Below, one piece after another: positions 52,648 through 62,839 of a stretch of 64,000 nucleotides of DNA. Under the pieces are notes generated by a model that made no database searches, had not been told where the DNA came from, and saw only the letters and a program-made list of their open reading frames with translations. The position numbers and the translations under genes were made by a program. The DNA is taken from contig NZ_CP150254.1 in the NCBI RefSeq assembly GCF_037975445.1, positions 2,850,001 through 2,914,000 on the forward strand. The letters run 5' to 3'. The DNA is from Peribacillus sp. FSL P2-0133 (GTDB lineage: Bacteria > Bacillota > Bacilli > Bacillales > DSM-1321). How positions within the stretch are numbered: position 1 is the first letter of the stretch; each line of letters begins with the position of its first letter.

Positions 52648-53745
52648 AACTGCTGGTTTCATTTTTTGTTTTATATATGCCGTAATCAATAATAAAATGG
52701 GAACGCCAATGAGTAATGGTAGGTGCAAAAGGTAAGGGACGACTTTTAACCCTTCATCTATATGAGCCTGATAGCTAGGTGCAATCATAAGCGAAGAGAA
52801 GAAAATAACACCGCCAACCAGATAAATGAATACAGGGGAAGGTTTCATTTGAAATAAGTCTGCAGCGCCAATAATGGCACAAAAGAAAAAGATTGATATC
52901 TTAATGAAACCTAAAATGATCATTAAAACAAGAATGAACGAATCCAGTCTTTCTATAAAATCAGCGATATTTATATAACTGACCGCTGTAAGAGCAGGGA
53001 AATTTGATCTTAATACCGCCTCTGGACCCAATACGGACAAAAGAATGATCGAATTAAGAGTTAAAGAAACGCCACCTATAATTATCGCTAAAAGGCCCAC
53101 TTTAACGGCAGAGCTCTTTTTATTCAAATACGGAAGAATCATCGTGAACGTAATCAATTCTCCAAAAGGTACGGTGATACCAGAAGGAATCAACTCTTTC
53201 CATACCTTTCCCCATCCATTGCCTAAAACAGGCTGAAGGTTTACCAATTTTGTATATCCTCCTAGTACAAACATAATGTTCAGAATCAAAAGGGTCACGA
53301 TAATAATGGTAAAGCATAAGCATGTAACACGTGCAAATGCTTCTACCCCTAGGTGAACTCCATAAATTAAAACAAGTATCATGCATATCCCCAGCGTTAT
53401 AATGGAAGTGCGTCTATAAGTGGAGCTAATTAATAATTCTTCAAAATCCCGTAACACTCTTGCAGCAAGATAAACAAAATAGATGATATAGAAAAAACTG
53501 AATAAACCGCCAAAATATTTACCCCAAATTTTTCGGACATAACCGGTCATCGGTAAGTCAGGGTATTTTTTAAATAATGAAATATACACGAAATACAGTA
53601 AACACCCAAAAAGAGTTGATAAGAGATTCACAATCCAGACATCCTGCTTGGCCCCTTTTCCTATATCAAGCAGTAAATTACTGCCAAACATAAAAATGAC
53701 CATCATACAAAATAACTGAACTCCATCAATTTTTATTTTAGGCAA
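52642..53745 (-). CDS. gerKB: Spore germinant receptor subunit B
   Basis: A protein of 367 residues with about ten membrane segments, of the GerAB/amino-acid permease family. It begins IKIDGVQLFCMMVIFMFGSN and carries the family stretch VPFGELITFTMILPYLNKKS. The B subunit forms the germinant-binding membrane part of the receptor in the spore inner membrane. It is third in an operon with order A-C-B, the order of gerK rather than gerA, so I use the gerK name only for arrangement; the germinant is unknown. The start is a TTG after a strong GGAGG-rich site. Confidence 0.88.
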   Translation of the reverse strand: MPKIKIDGVQLFCMMVIFMFGSNLLLDIGKGAKQDVWIVNLLSTLFGCLLYFVYISLFKKYPDLPMTGYVRKIWGKYFGGLFSFFYIIYFVYLAARVLRDFEELLISSTYRRTSIITLGICMILVLIYGVHLGVEAFARVTCLCFTIIIVTLLILNIMFVLGGYTKLVNLQPVLGNGWGKVWKELIPSGITVPFGELITFTMILPYLNKKSSAVKVGLLAIIIGGVSLTLNSIILLSVLGPEAVLRSNFPALTAVSYINIADFIERLDSFILVLMIILGFIKISIFFFCAIIGAADLFQMKPSPVFIYLVGGVIFFSSLMIAPSYQAHIDEGLKVVPYLLHLPLLIGVPILLLITAYIKQKMKPAVS

Positions 53746-53768
53746 TGTCTCCTCACCTCCTCATTTTT

Positions 53769-54962
53769 TTATTTCGACTTATAAGGTTCCATTCGCATTC
53801 CGGAATTAATAATGTCAACGTTTACCTTCATAGATATCTCCGCATCAGAAAATAGGTTATCCCAATTTTTTTTATGCAGACGCCAATAATCCGGGTTTGT
53901 TCGAGACAAGGCATCACCAAAACCAAAAATGTCCGACTTTTCTTTTTGAGCGATTCTAATCGTCCTTTTAATTTGCTTTTTTAGATCATTTTCCATTTTT
54001 CTTTCGAACTCTTTTAACAACTTCGGATTGCTCATATCCAGGTCACAAGATGTTTCCATCATTTCTCCCATCACATTCAAACTAGTTTGAATGACAGGTT
54101 TTTCATGGTGGATTTTGGTTTTCATTTTGCTTTTTGCTCTGATTACCGTGATCGTGACATTTCCCTTCTCACTGCAGGGTATCACAACATCTGTCCTGTT
54201 TATTTCCGATGTCACAAACTGAGCAGCTCTGGCCGTTTCTCCATCAAGCCATCTCACCATTTTTCCTTTTCTAAATAGGGCTAATCCTTTTGCCTCTATA
54301 TAAGCCGGGGAAGTCGTCTCAAAATTGCTTAATTGCTTTGCCTCTTTTGAATCATTCCTTATACTGATTCCAGGAAGTGATACATCCTTCCCTTCACTCG
54401 TAAGTGCTGAAATGGTTTCATATAATAACACTTCATTAGTGGATCCATAGTCGCTTTGCTCACTTTTAGTTGTGGTAATGATATTTTTACCTGGAGTAAT
54501 TTCAAGTGGTTCAATTACACCAAACAAATACTCTGCAGTCTTCCCGCGAGCAATAAAGATCGGGACACTTACCCTTTGATTTTTGCCTCTATCGACAGAA
54601 TCATATAATAAATCAATACCATTTCGTGCTAACTCTTCCCCGATAATAATGAGAGAAAGGTGTGAAATATTGTTTTCTCTAGGAATAATGGCTGATGCCC
54701 TTGCAAAAGCCTCAACTAGCGTTTTTGCCGTTACAGTATAGTTGATGACAGCAAGACCTTTACCTCCGGAAGTGCTGGTTTGGGCTAGCCCGCTTGGATT
54801 AATGACTTGATAGGTTACTTTGTATGGGTTTTTTGGATCATCGTTATGGTCGATTCCCATCCCTATAATGACCCCAAGCTCGTTTAATTCCCGATAATTT
54901 GAACACCCTGAAATCAATAAGCAAATGGCTGCCATCCATAAAAGCGAAATATTAATTTTCAT
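53769..54962 (-). CDS. gerKC: Spore germinant receptor subunit C (lipoprotein)
   Basis: A protein of 397 residues. The signal peptide ends in the lipobox CLLISGC, giving a diacylglycerol-modified lipoprotein on the outer face of the spore inner membrane. NYRELNELGVIIGMGIDHN is the conserved first block of the GerAC family, followed by the middle ISHLSLIIIGEELARNGIDL and a carboxy domain with IKRTIRIAQKEKSDIFGFGD. The C subunit is needed for receptor assembly. It lies between A and B with gaps of 30 and 23 bases. Confidence 0.9.
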   Translation of the reverse strand: MKINISLLWMAAICLLISGCSNYRELNELGVIIGMGIDHNDDPKNPYKVTYQVINPSGLAQTSTSGGKGLAVINYTVTAKTLVEAFARASAIIPRENNISHLSLIIIGEELARNGIDLLYDSVDRGKNQRVSVPIFIARGKTAEYLFGVIEPLEITPGKNIITTTKSEQSDYGSTNEVLLYETISALTSEGKDVSLPGISIRNDSKEAKQLSNFETTSPAYIEAKGLALFRKGKMVRWLDGETARAAQFVTSEINRTDVVIPCSEKGNVTITVIRAKSKMKTKIHHEKPVIQTSLNVMGEMMETSCDLDMSNPKLLKEFERKMENDLKKQIKRTIRIAQKEKSDIFGFGDALSRTNPDYWRLHKKNWDNLFSDAEISMKVNVDIINSGMRMEPYKSK

Positions 54963-54992
54963 TTTTCATCCCCAATCGTTTTTAGCCGAGTT

Positions 54993-56495
54993 TTATTTTC
55001 TTGATGGTTTTTTTAATAGTGATGGTAGTGGGAATCGAAAAAAACCATCTTTTTGCTCCTTGAAACGAAATGGAGCAAATGGTGCAAAATATGGTACACC
55101 AATTGACCTCAGGCTGCTCATATGAAGCCAGATACATAAAGTGAAAAGCAATATGCCATATAAGCCTATGAATGCTGAAATAAAAATCAACATAAATCGA
55201 ATTCCACGTGTCACATTAACTAGACTGGTATTCGGCAGTGTAAAACTGCTGATTGCAGAAATGGCTACTATGATAACCACTGCCGCTCCCACAAATCCCG
55301 CTTCAACAGCTGCCTGCCCTAAAATAAGTGCTCCTACAATTGATACAGCTGGCCCGATCGCTCTTGGCATCCGAATTCCTGCCTCGCGTAAAATTTCAAA
55401 GGCCATTTCCATTACCAGTATTTCGACAATTCCTGGAAAAGGAACATTTTCCCTTTGTGCCATTAAACTAACGATTAAAGTTGTAGGGATAAGCCCCTGG
55501 TGATGAGTAATTAGGGCCAAATAAATAGAGGATGCATACATCGATAGAAAAAAGGCTGCAAATCTTAACATCCTTAAAAAGGAGCTGATGTATTGATTTT
55601 GATAATAGTCCTCCGGAGATTGAAAAAATTGAGAAAAAACCGCTGGTACGATTAATACAAAAGGTGTTCCTTGAATAATGATGGCGATTCGCCCTTCCAA
55701 TAAATTGCCAACAACCGCATCAGGTCGTTCCGTATTCAAAAGAAGGGGGAAAATGGTCGTTCCATCATCTTGAATTAACTCCTCAATGTAATTCGATTCA
55801 AGAATCCCATCAATATTAATGCCCTTTACTCGTTCTTTGACTTCCTCTACAATACTTGCATCCGCGATTCCCTGAATGTACATGATCCCAATATCCGTTT
55901 GCGTGACATTTCCGACTTTCAGGCTCTCTAAGCGTACATCAGGATTTTGAATCCTAGCACGAATTAAGGACGTATTGGTTCTTAAATTCTCAGTAAAACT
56001 ATCTTTTGGTCCTCTAATGACCGTTTGGCTTGTCGGCTCAGTTATCGCACGGGATGGCTGTTTTTTCGTACTTGCGATGAATGCTTTTGTACTGCCATTC
56101 AACAATACAACAGTATCTCCTGTCAAAACCGCTGACATGAAATCCTGCCAACTTTCTTTAACGGTTAATTGAGATACCGTTAAAATATGAATAGCTCGTT
56201 CCTCTAACCCTGTCAATATTTGATTATTTTCTTTAAACCACTGTATTAATGGATCTACTATGTTTTCATTAATGATGTTACTATCAGCCAATCCGTCAAG
56301 GTGGATTACAGCTGCTTGTACCGATTTATGGTGTGGAGACTCAATCATTCGAATTGACAAATCTGAACTGTGCCCGAGCTCGTTCATTAATTTCACTACA
56401 TTTTCATTCACCACGTCGGATAAGGTGTTTACTTTTATTTGATTATTTGTTGTAGGTTTTTCTTTAGACCTCTTAAGAGAACGTCCTATTCGCAC
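54993..56495 (-). CDS. gerKA: Spore germinant receptor subunit A
   Basis: A protein of 500 residues. The amino 280 residues are soluble (DVVNENVVKLMNELGHSSDL; VVLLNGSTKAFIASTKKQPS). Four to six membrane segments follow from RMLRFAAFFLSMYASSIYLA through RMPRAIGPAVSIVGALILGQ to FISAFIGLYGILLF. The block PEDYYQNQYISSFLRMLRF is a GerA-family signature. The start is a GTG after AAAGGGGCGG. It is the first gene of the operon, and expression in the forespore under sigma-G is expected; CATATTA lies upstream as a possible -10 but no clear -35 was found. Confidence 0.9.
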   Translation of the reverse strand: MRIGRSLKRSKEKPTTNNQIKVNTLSDVVNENVVKLMNELGHSSDLSIRMIESPHHKSVQAAVIHLDGLADSNIINENIVDPLIQWFKENNQILTGLEERAIHILTVSQLTVKESWQDFMSAVLTGDTVVLLNGSTKAFIASTKKQPSRAITEPTSQTVIRGPKDSFTENLRTNTSLIRARIQNPDVRLESLKVGNVTQTDIGIMYIQGIADASIVEEVKERVKGINIDGILESNYIEELIQDDGTTIFPLLLNTERPDAVVGNLLEGRIAIIIQGTPFVLIVPAVFSQFFQSPEDYYQNQYISSFLRMLRFAAFFLSMYASSIYLALITHHQGLIPTTLIVSLMAQRENVPFPGIVEILVMEMAFEILREAGIRMPRAIGPAVSIVGALILGQAAVEAGFVGAAVVIIVAISAISSFTLPNTSLVNVTRGIRFMLIFISAFIGLYGILLFTLCIWLHMSSLRSIGVPYFAPFAPFRFKEQKDGFFRFPLPSLLKKPSRK

Positions 56496-56624
56496 TTTTC
56501 CGCCCCTTTTGGATTAAGTGTATTTAATATGTTCGTTTCACTATTGATTGATTATAAATATATGTAATTAAAGGCTAGTGAGAAAAATATTGATAGTAAT
56601 TTTATTACCTCACCTTTCACCGAA

Positions 56625-56664
56625 AAAAGCCGATGATTCCTTATTAGGGGGAATCATCGGCTTT
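56625..56664 (-). terminator. Terminator after the DUF1641 gene
   Basis: AAAAGCCGATGATTCC pairs with GGAATCATCGGCTTT around about ten bases. TTTTTT follows on the minus strand. Confidence 0.88.
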
Positions 56665-56741
56665 AATATATATCGTTCATAATTTAATTTCTTGTTTACA
56701 GGGTTTGCGCTCAATATTCGAAAAATGAACGAGCAAGGTCT

Positions 56742-57431
56742 TTATTTCTTACTACTCGATAAAGTTAGCGGAATGGTTATGAGTGAAACTCCTGCTGCAA
56801 TCCAAAACCAGCTTGTATTTCGTTTTTTTCCTCTTCCGCCTTTACCGGGTATACTTGATCCGTATGATTTTCTGGTGGTCGGCCGTTCTATGTCTGCTGT
56901 TTCATTCGCTTTATGCAATTGCTGATTCTCTGGTAGTTGAGTGGTTCTTTCTAAATCGCTTGTATCTTCTCCCATTCCTTTAAGGAAGGTCATCAGAAAA
57001 GTCATGGCTTGTTTGACTTCTTGGTCATTCAAGGATCGCATCAACGCTAGATAGCTTGGCTTATCAGGAGTTTTATCAGCTTCGGCCACACGGGCAATCC
57101 CTGAATTGACTTTGAGGATAAGCGGTTCAAGCTGTTGAACATTAAGTGTCCCTAACGTGCCAAGTATGAGAAGGAGATTTTTTAGCGTATTTGCCGTTTC
57201 TGGGGTGTCTGCTGTTTTGACCAGAATGTTCAGCACTTTGTCCCCTTCCTTCAACAAACTGTTAACCATTGATAATATCCCACGATCCTGCATGCCTTTC
57301 ATAACTTCAAACGTTTCTTTAATCACTTCTTTATTTTCCAAAAGGGTACGCTCTATATCCTCGAGTTCAATTCTTCTTCTTTCTTCATCGCTTAAGGTGA
57401 TTCGATTGATCACTTTTGTCGCTTTAGCCAC
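56742..57431 (-). CDS. DUF1641 protein, formate dehydrogenase partner
   Basis: A protein of 229 residues. [20 protein letters not shown] and [19 protein letters not shown] begin the DUF1641 domain, which is largely helical. The carboxy end has a basic linker ([10 protein letters not shown]) and one membrane helix ([18 protein letters not shown]). In B. subtilis the like gene yrhD lies next to the formate dehydrogenase yrhE, as here. It starts at a GTG eight bases inside the end of the dehydrogenase gene, so the two are translationally coupled. A subunit or membrane-tether role is inferred. Confidence 0.8.
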   Translation of the reverse strand: MAKATKVINRITLSDEERRRIELEDIERTLLENKEVIKETFEVMKGMQDRGILSMVNSLLKEGDKVLNILVKTADTPETANTLKNLLLILGTLGTLNVQQLEPLILKVNSGIARVAEADKTPDKPSYLALMRSLNDQEVKQAMTFLMTFLKGMGEDTSDLERTTQLPENQQLHKANETADIERPTTRKSYGSSIPGKGGRGKKRNTSWFWIAAGVSLITIPLTLSSSKK

Positions 57432-60387
57432 GGTTCCTCTCCTCCTTTTTGATTTTCAAGAGGTCACCAGGGAATATATAATCTTCGCGGGCCCATTTTT
57501 TTTGTACTTGTACACCTATCTGTGGTTGTGGATTACCATTACGATGGTTGATGCTCGGCAATGGATTATCTCCTTTGACCATGAGCACTTCCATTTTTGC
57601 CTGAACCTCCTTATAGGCAGGGGTATCAGTATCTTTATCTGAATGACTGCTAGTCAATTGGTTGATTGCCCCGTCACCCGAATCGTTCATTGGCAGATAA
57701 ACCTCTTTACCTTTTACACGATCCGTAATCAGGCATTGCACTTTTGCATTTCCATATGGTGAAGTAAGCCGAACAAGAGTGCCATCCTCAAGCCCTCTAT
57801 CTTTTGCCAATTCCCGGGATACCTCAAGGAATACTTTTGGCGTTTTGGAAGTGATGCCTTTTGATTTATAAGTCATGTTTCCTTCGTGGAAATGTTCCAA
57901 CAATCGGCCATTATTCACATGTATATCAAACTCATCCCCAAAGTTAATCGGTTTGGTCCATTTGACTGGAAATAACCTTGCTTTTCCATCGGGGAATGGA
58001 AAAGCGTCCGTGAATAAAAGCGGCGTATCTTTACCATCTGGTGCCACTGGCCATTGAAGACTTTTATATCCTTCCAAGCGTTCATAACTTACTCCAGCAT
58101 ATAATGGTGATAGTTTAGCTGCTTCGTCCATGATTTCACTTGGGTGTTCATAATTCCAACCTGCTCCTAACGAATTAGCTACATTCATAATGATTTGCCA
58201 ATCAGGCTTTGAGTCGCCCAACGGTTCAAAGACTTGATATAGACGTTGAATACGGCGTTCGGTATTCGTGAAAGTACCTTCTTTTTCAAAGCTTGGGCTT
58301 GCTGGGAGGACGACATCCGCGAATTCTGCCGTCCTTGATAAGAAGATATCTTGTACCACAAAGAATTCCAGTTTTTCAAATGCTTCATGAACATGATTGA
58401 TATTGGAATCGACCAGCCCCATATCTTCACCTTTTAAGTACATTGCTTTGATGGTACCTGCATGAATCCCTTCGACCATTTCATGATTATTAAGGCCAGG
58501 GTTTTCGGGTATTTTGGCACCCCAGATGTTTTCATATTTCGCGCGTACGTTTTTGTCCGTTACTTTTTCGTAACCTGGCAAGCGATCCGGCATACTGCCA
58601 AAGTCGCTGGCTCCTTGGACATTATTATGTCCGCGTAACGGATAAGTACCTGTTCCAGGTTTACCGTAGTTACCTGTTATGAGCAATAAATTGGAAATTG
58701 CAGTACTCGTATCGCTTCCTCCGCCATGTTGCGTAACGCCCATTGCCCAAAGCGATGCAACGCTCCCCGCTTCATGAATGGCTTCTGCAAGCGTAATTAA
58801 ATCTTCTTTAGCTACGCCTGTTACTTTTTCGGCATATTCCATTGTGTAAGGTTCTAAAGTCTTGATGTATTCCTCCATCCCATTTACACGATTTTTGATG
58901 AAGTCATTATCTGTCCAACCTTTGTCGACGATATATTTAGTCACGGCCGACAGCCATATGATATCCGTTCCCGGAGCAGGCTGGATGAAGAGGTCGGAAC
59001 GTTCAGCCATTTCATGCTTTCTGATGTCCGCCACAATCAGCTTCTGTTTACCTAGTTTATGGGAACGTTTGATTCTGGTAGCCAAAACGGGGTGGGATTC
59101 GGATGTATTCGAGCCTATGATCAATACAAGTTCGGACTTTTCGATATCCTTTATACCCCCTGTATCTCCGCCATATCCAACCGTTCTGAATAATCCCAAA
59201 GTAGCAGGAGTCTGACAATACCGGGAACAGTTATCCACATTATTGGTGCCAATGATTCCCCTTGCCAGCTTTTGCATTAAATAGGACTCTTCATTGGTGC
59301 ATTTGGAGGACGTTATGAAAGCCATCGAATCCGATCCGTGATACTCTTTGATTTCGGAGAATTTACGGGAAATCAATTCAAGGGCTTCTTCCCATTCAGC
59401 TTCCCTGAACGCATCTCCTTCTCTAATTAAAGGTTTTGTGAGTCTTTCTTCACTATTCACGAAATCCCATCCGAATTTCCCTTTTACACAAGTCGAAATT
59501 CCATTTGCAGGTGCCTCCACTTGCGGTTCGATTTTTAGGATTTTACGATCTTTGGTCCAAACGTCAAAGCTGCATCCTACCCCACAGTATGTACAAACCG
59601 TTTTCGTCTTCTTGATTCTTGCTTCCCTCATGGCTGATTCCATATCTGAAATCGCTAAAATCGAACCATATCCCGTTTCTACATTTTTCGTTATTTCTAT
59701 CATGGGTCGAAGAGTTTGTTTAGCGATGCCGGTTAAAAATCCGGCTTCTCCTTCCATTCCTTTTTCCATCATTGCATTACACGGACAAACTGTGGAACAG
59801 TGTCCACATGACACACATGAAGATTCATTGATTGGAACATTATTATCCCAAATGACACGTGGACGTTTTGCTTCCCAATCAATGGTCAATGTTTCAGTGA
59901 CCTGTACATCTTGACAAGCTTCAACACAACGGCCGCAAAGGATGCATTGATCCGGATCATATCGATAAAATGGATTTGACCGATCCACTTCATATGGCTT
60001 TTGATCAAAAGGAACACTTTGATGATTTACCTTCATTTCCTTAACAGTATTGTGTATTTCACAAGTGCCATTATTATAATCGCAAACCGTACAATAAAGC
60101 TCATGGTTATACAATATCTTGTCCATCGCCATGACCTGTGCTTCTTTTACATCTGGTGCAACTGTATCGATTACATCCCCATTCTTGATTTTGGTGGAAC
60201 AAGACCTTACGAGTTCTCCATTAACGCTTACTAAACATGTATCACATGTTTCGATAGGACCTAGGCTAGGATGGTAACAAACATTCGGGACTTCAATCGA
60301 GCTATCCGTCAGCATTTGTAAAATTGTTTGATTACCTTCCAGGCTGGCCTCAGCACCATTGATTTTTATCTGTACTTTCTCTGGCAA
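57424..60387 (-). CDS. Formate dehydrogenase alpha subunit, cysteine-type
   Basis: A protein of 987 residues, similar to Bacillus YrhE/YjgC. The amino end is a [2Fe-2S] ferredoxin domain ([20 protein letters not shown]). A His-Cys3 segment and two [4Fe-4S] clusters ([35 protein letters not shown]) follow. The catalytic part binds another cluster ([15 protein letters not shown]) and molybdopterin; the active-site residue is the second cysteine of [12 protein letters not shown], in place of selenocysteine. The molydop-binding domain ends it. It oxidises formate to CO2, with NAD or another acceptor through a partner not seen here. Confidence 0.92.
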   Translation of the reverse strand: MPEKVQIKINGAEASLEGNQTILQMLTDSSIEVPNVCYHPSLGPIETCDTCLVSVNGELVRSCSTKIKNGDVIDTVAPDVKEAQVMAMDKILYNHELYCTVCDYNNGTCEIHNTVKEMKVNHQSVPFDQKPYEVDRSNPFYRYDPDQCILCGRCVEACQDVQVTETLTIDWEAKRPRVIWDNNVPINESSCVSCGHCSTVCPCNAMMEKGMEGEAGFLTGIAKQTLRPMIEITKNVETGYGSILAISDMESAMREARIKKTKTVCTYCGVGCSFDVWTKDRKILKIEPQVEAPANGISTCVKGKFGWDFVNSEERLTKPLIREGDAFREAEWEEALELISRKFSEIKEYHGSDSMAFITSSKCTNEESYLMQKLARGIIGTNNVDNCSRYCQTPATLGLFRTVGYGGDTGGIKDIEKSELVLIIGSNTSESHPVLATRIKRSHKLGKQKLIVADIRKHEMAERSDLFIQPAPGTDIIWLSAVTKYIVDKGWTDNDFIKNRVNGMEEYIKTLEPYTMEYAEKVTGVAKEDLITLAEAIHEAGSVASLWAMGVTQHGGGSDTSTAISNLLLITGNYGKPGTGTYPLRGHNNVQGASDFGSMPDRLPGYEKVTDKNVRAKYENIWGAKIPENPGLNNHEMVEGIHAGTIKAMYLKGEDMGLVDSNINHVHEAFEKLEFFVVQDIFLSRTAEFADVVLPASPSFEKEGTFTNTERRIQRLYQVFEPLGDSKPDWQIIMNVANSLGAGWNYEHPSEIMDEAAKLSPLYAGVSYERLEGYKSLQWPVAPDGKDTPLLFTDAFPFPDGKARLFPVKWTKPINFGDEFDIHVNNGRLLEHFHEGNMTYKSKGITSKTPKVFLEVSRELAKDRGLEDGTLVRLTSPYGNAKVQCLITDRVKGKEVYLPMNDSGDGAINQLTSSHSDKDTDTPAYKEVQAKMEVLMVKGDNPLPSINHRNGNPQPQIGVQVQKKWAREDYIFPGDLLKIKKEERNRG

Positions 60388-60530
60388 AATAATCGCTCCC
60401 CTCTTAAAAAACGATAAAATTCATCATTAAGTATTTTCTACCCCCGCACATTTTTTCTCAAACTTGCGAAAGAAAATAATGGAAGACTTCATTTGACCAA
60501 TAATTTTCATATCAAAAAATGAAATAAAGC

Positions 60531-60560
60531 CGAAGTGAGACATAGTATTCACTCACTTCG
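60531..60560 (-). terminator. Terminator after the pullulanase gene
   Basis: CGAAGTGAG and CTCACTTCG pair over nine bases around 12. A T-rich stretch follows on the minus strand, 17 bases past the stop. Confidence 0.8.
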
Positions 60561-60576
60561 ACTATATTATCATTGG

Positions 60577-62568
60577 TTAGAGTTTGTTTTTTAGTACAAA
60601 CGAACTCAAAGGGGCAACGGTTATCTGACTCCCTTTAACCCTTTCTATTTCTTCCAGGCCCGCCCGCTGATCATCCACTAAAACGGACCACTCACCTTCG
60701 TGGGGAAGAGAAATGGTTATCGCGTCCCAATTTGCATTATGAATCACTGCAATTTTGTAATCCTTATGTTTTAAAGTAAATGCAACCGCATTTGGAGGAG
60801 CATCAATGAATTGTAAGTGCTCCTCAATTTCTTCGGGTGTGCTTAACCTAAAAACAGAATGATTTTTCCTGAGCGAAATTAGTCCTTTCATATACTCTAC
60901 TTCCCGATTTAACTCCGCTCTCCTTTTCCAATCCAACCGGTTAATCCAATCGGAAGATTGATAGCTATTTTCATCCCCATCCTTCGTACGCATGAACTCT
61001 TGTCCAGCATGTATCATTGGAATTCCCTGTGACAGTAAGACGACGGCCGAAGCTAATTTATGCATCTGTTTCCGTACCTGTTCTGTCGCATCTGGATTAG
61101 TGATGAGAAGCTTATCCCATAAAGTATAATTATCATGTGCTTCAACATAATTGATCACTTGATCTGGTCTTTGATATGTTGCTATATCTTCGTCATATTT
61201 CAAACCACCAGCGATGCCCTTTTTTATAATATCTTCCATTCCTGGTTTGCCATTCACGAATCCTTTATCATGTTCATTCATTACAAACCCTTTTAAACCA
61301 TCACGGATCGCATCGTTAAAGTGAGCGATTCCAGGCATTTTAAAAGCATTCTTTTGATTTGCTTTCAGCTCTTGGGCCAAGGGAGTATCCATATCCCAGC
61401 CTTCTCCCAAAACAATGAGGGACGGATCAATTTCTTCCAGTGCCTTTTTCACTTCATTCATCGTTTCCACATCATGAATCCCCATTAAATCGAAACGAAA
61501 ACCATCAAGGTTAAATTCCTTTGCCCAATAGGTTACGGATTCAACGATGAATTTTCGCATCATTTTACGTTCAGACGCGGTATCATTTCCTACACCTGTT
61601 CCATTAGATAAGGTGCCGTCGGCGTTATAGCGAAAAAAGTAAGTAGGAACGAGTTTATGGAAGTTTGAGTCCTCCACTGAATAAACGTGATTATATACAA
61701 CATCCATGATTACGCGTAAACCGTGATCGTGTAAACCTTGAATCATTTCCTTTAACTCCCGGATCCTGACTTTTGGTTGATATGGATCAGTCGAATAAGA
61801 GCCCTCGGGAGCGTTATAATTCTGTGGATCATATCCCCAGTTATATTGTGGTTCATTCAATTTCATTTCATTGACTGTAGCAAAATCGAATATCGGGATA
61901 AACTGAACATGGGTAACACCTAGATCTTTAATATGATCAAGACCCGTTTTCGCTCCATCTGGACCTTTGGTGCCGGCTTCAATCACTCCTAAGAATTTAC
62001 CTTTATGATGGATTCCGCTTTCAGGATGAATCGACAAATCCCGTGTATGCAATTCATAAATGACTATGTCCTCAGCTTTTTCGAGAGGCGGTTTATCCCG
62101 AGTCCACCTTTCAGGGTTCGTATCAGTTAAATCTATCACAACTCCTTTATTACCATTAACAGTAACTGCACGAACATAGGGATCGACGGCTTCACTCCAG
62201 GTTTCTCCCACTCTCACTTTATATGTATAAATCAAACCATTCTGATCTCCGTTCAGCTCAATGGTCCAGGTCCCCTTTTCCGAACGAACCATCTGAATCT
62301 CCATTCCATCTGTATCATCCCAATGTTTATAAGTGACTAGCTTAGCTTCAGATGCAAGTGGTGCCCATAATCGGAATGCCGTTTTATCTTTAAGATAGGA
62401 ATTTCCTAAATCTTTGCCTTCATAGAAATATAGTTCATCCAATTCCGACGGGTTTACTGGATTAATATTTGCAATCGGCAGAAATTCCAACTGATTTTCC
62501 GCTTCATTATCCATAGGTTTTCGATTATTTTTATTTTCTTCTTCAAAATAAGAAAGTGAATCTTTAAT
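60577..62568 (-). CDS. Type I pullulanase, possible ATT start
   Basis: A debranching enzyme that hydrolyses alpha-1,6 links in pullulan and branched dextrins. Domains in order are a CBM48-like sandwich (FRLWAPLASEAKLVTYKHWD) and the GH13 barrel. Pullulanase signatures are YNWGYDPQNYNAPEG, GFRFDLMGIHD (nucleophile aspartate), IVLGEGWDMDTP (acid glutamate) and VEAHDNYTLWDK. It lacks a signal peptide, so it is cytoplasmic like AmyX. The ATG at 62514 has no ribosome site. GGAGG at 62577-62581 is eight bases before an in-frame ATT at 62568, which would add 18 residues. I annotate from there; the ATG alternative gives 645 residues. Confidence 0.85.
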   Translation of the reverse strand: MKDSLSYFEEENKNNRKPMDNEAENQLEFLPIANINPVNPSELDELYFYEGKDLGNSYLKDKTAFRLWAPLASEAKLVTYKHWDDTDGMEIQMVRSEKGTWTIELNGDQNGLIYTYKVRVGETWSEAVDPYVRAVTVNGNKGVVIDLTDTNPERWTRDKPPLEKAEDIVIYELHTRDLSIHPESGIHHKGKFLGVIEAGTKGPDGAKTGLDHIKDLGVTHVQFIPIFDFATVNEMKLNEPQYNWGYDPQNYNAPEGSYSTDPYQPKVRIRELKEMIQGLHDHGLRVIMDVVYNHVYSVEDSNFHKLVPTYFFRYNADGTLSNGTGVGNDTASERKMMRKFIVESVTYWAKEFNLDGFRFDLMGIHDVETMNEVKKALEEIDPSLIVLGEGWDMDTPLAQELKANQKNAFKMPGIAHFNDAIRDGLKGFVMNEHDKGFVNGKPGMEDIIKKGIAGGLKYDEDIATYQRPDQVINYVEAHDNYTLWDKLLITNPDATEQVRKQMHKLASAVVLLSQGIPMIHAGQEFMRTKDGDENSYQSSDWINRLDWKRRAELNREVEYMKGLISLRKNHSVFRLSTPEEIEEHLQFIDAPPNAVAFTLKHKDYKIAVIHNANWDAITISLPHEGEWSVLVDDQRAGLEEIERVKGSQITVAPLSSFVLKNKL

Positions 62569-62790
62569 AGGTCATTCCTCCATTGCAATTCCCATTTTGG
62601 AACAGGAATTATTAATTTTTATAATCATGAGCGAATCTTCCCTTATGGTATGATTCCACAGGCAATTTCCACCAAAACATTCGATCAGCAAATTATATCA
62701 AAAATTCAGAAATCTATATTTATTAATCGAAAGCTGCATGTCAATTAGCTGAACCTTACCTATCATTTTATGAAAAGTGAATTCAAAAAA

Positions 62791-62829
62791 AAATGCCTCC
62801 ATAACAGTTTTACGGTCTTGGAGGCATTT
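62791..62829 (-). terminator. Terminator after clpE
   Basis: AAATGCCTCCA and TGGAGGCATTT pair perfectly around 17 bases. TTTTTTT follows on the minus strand. Confidence 0.85.
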
Positions 62830-62839
62830 CTAGTACTCT

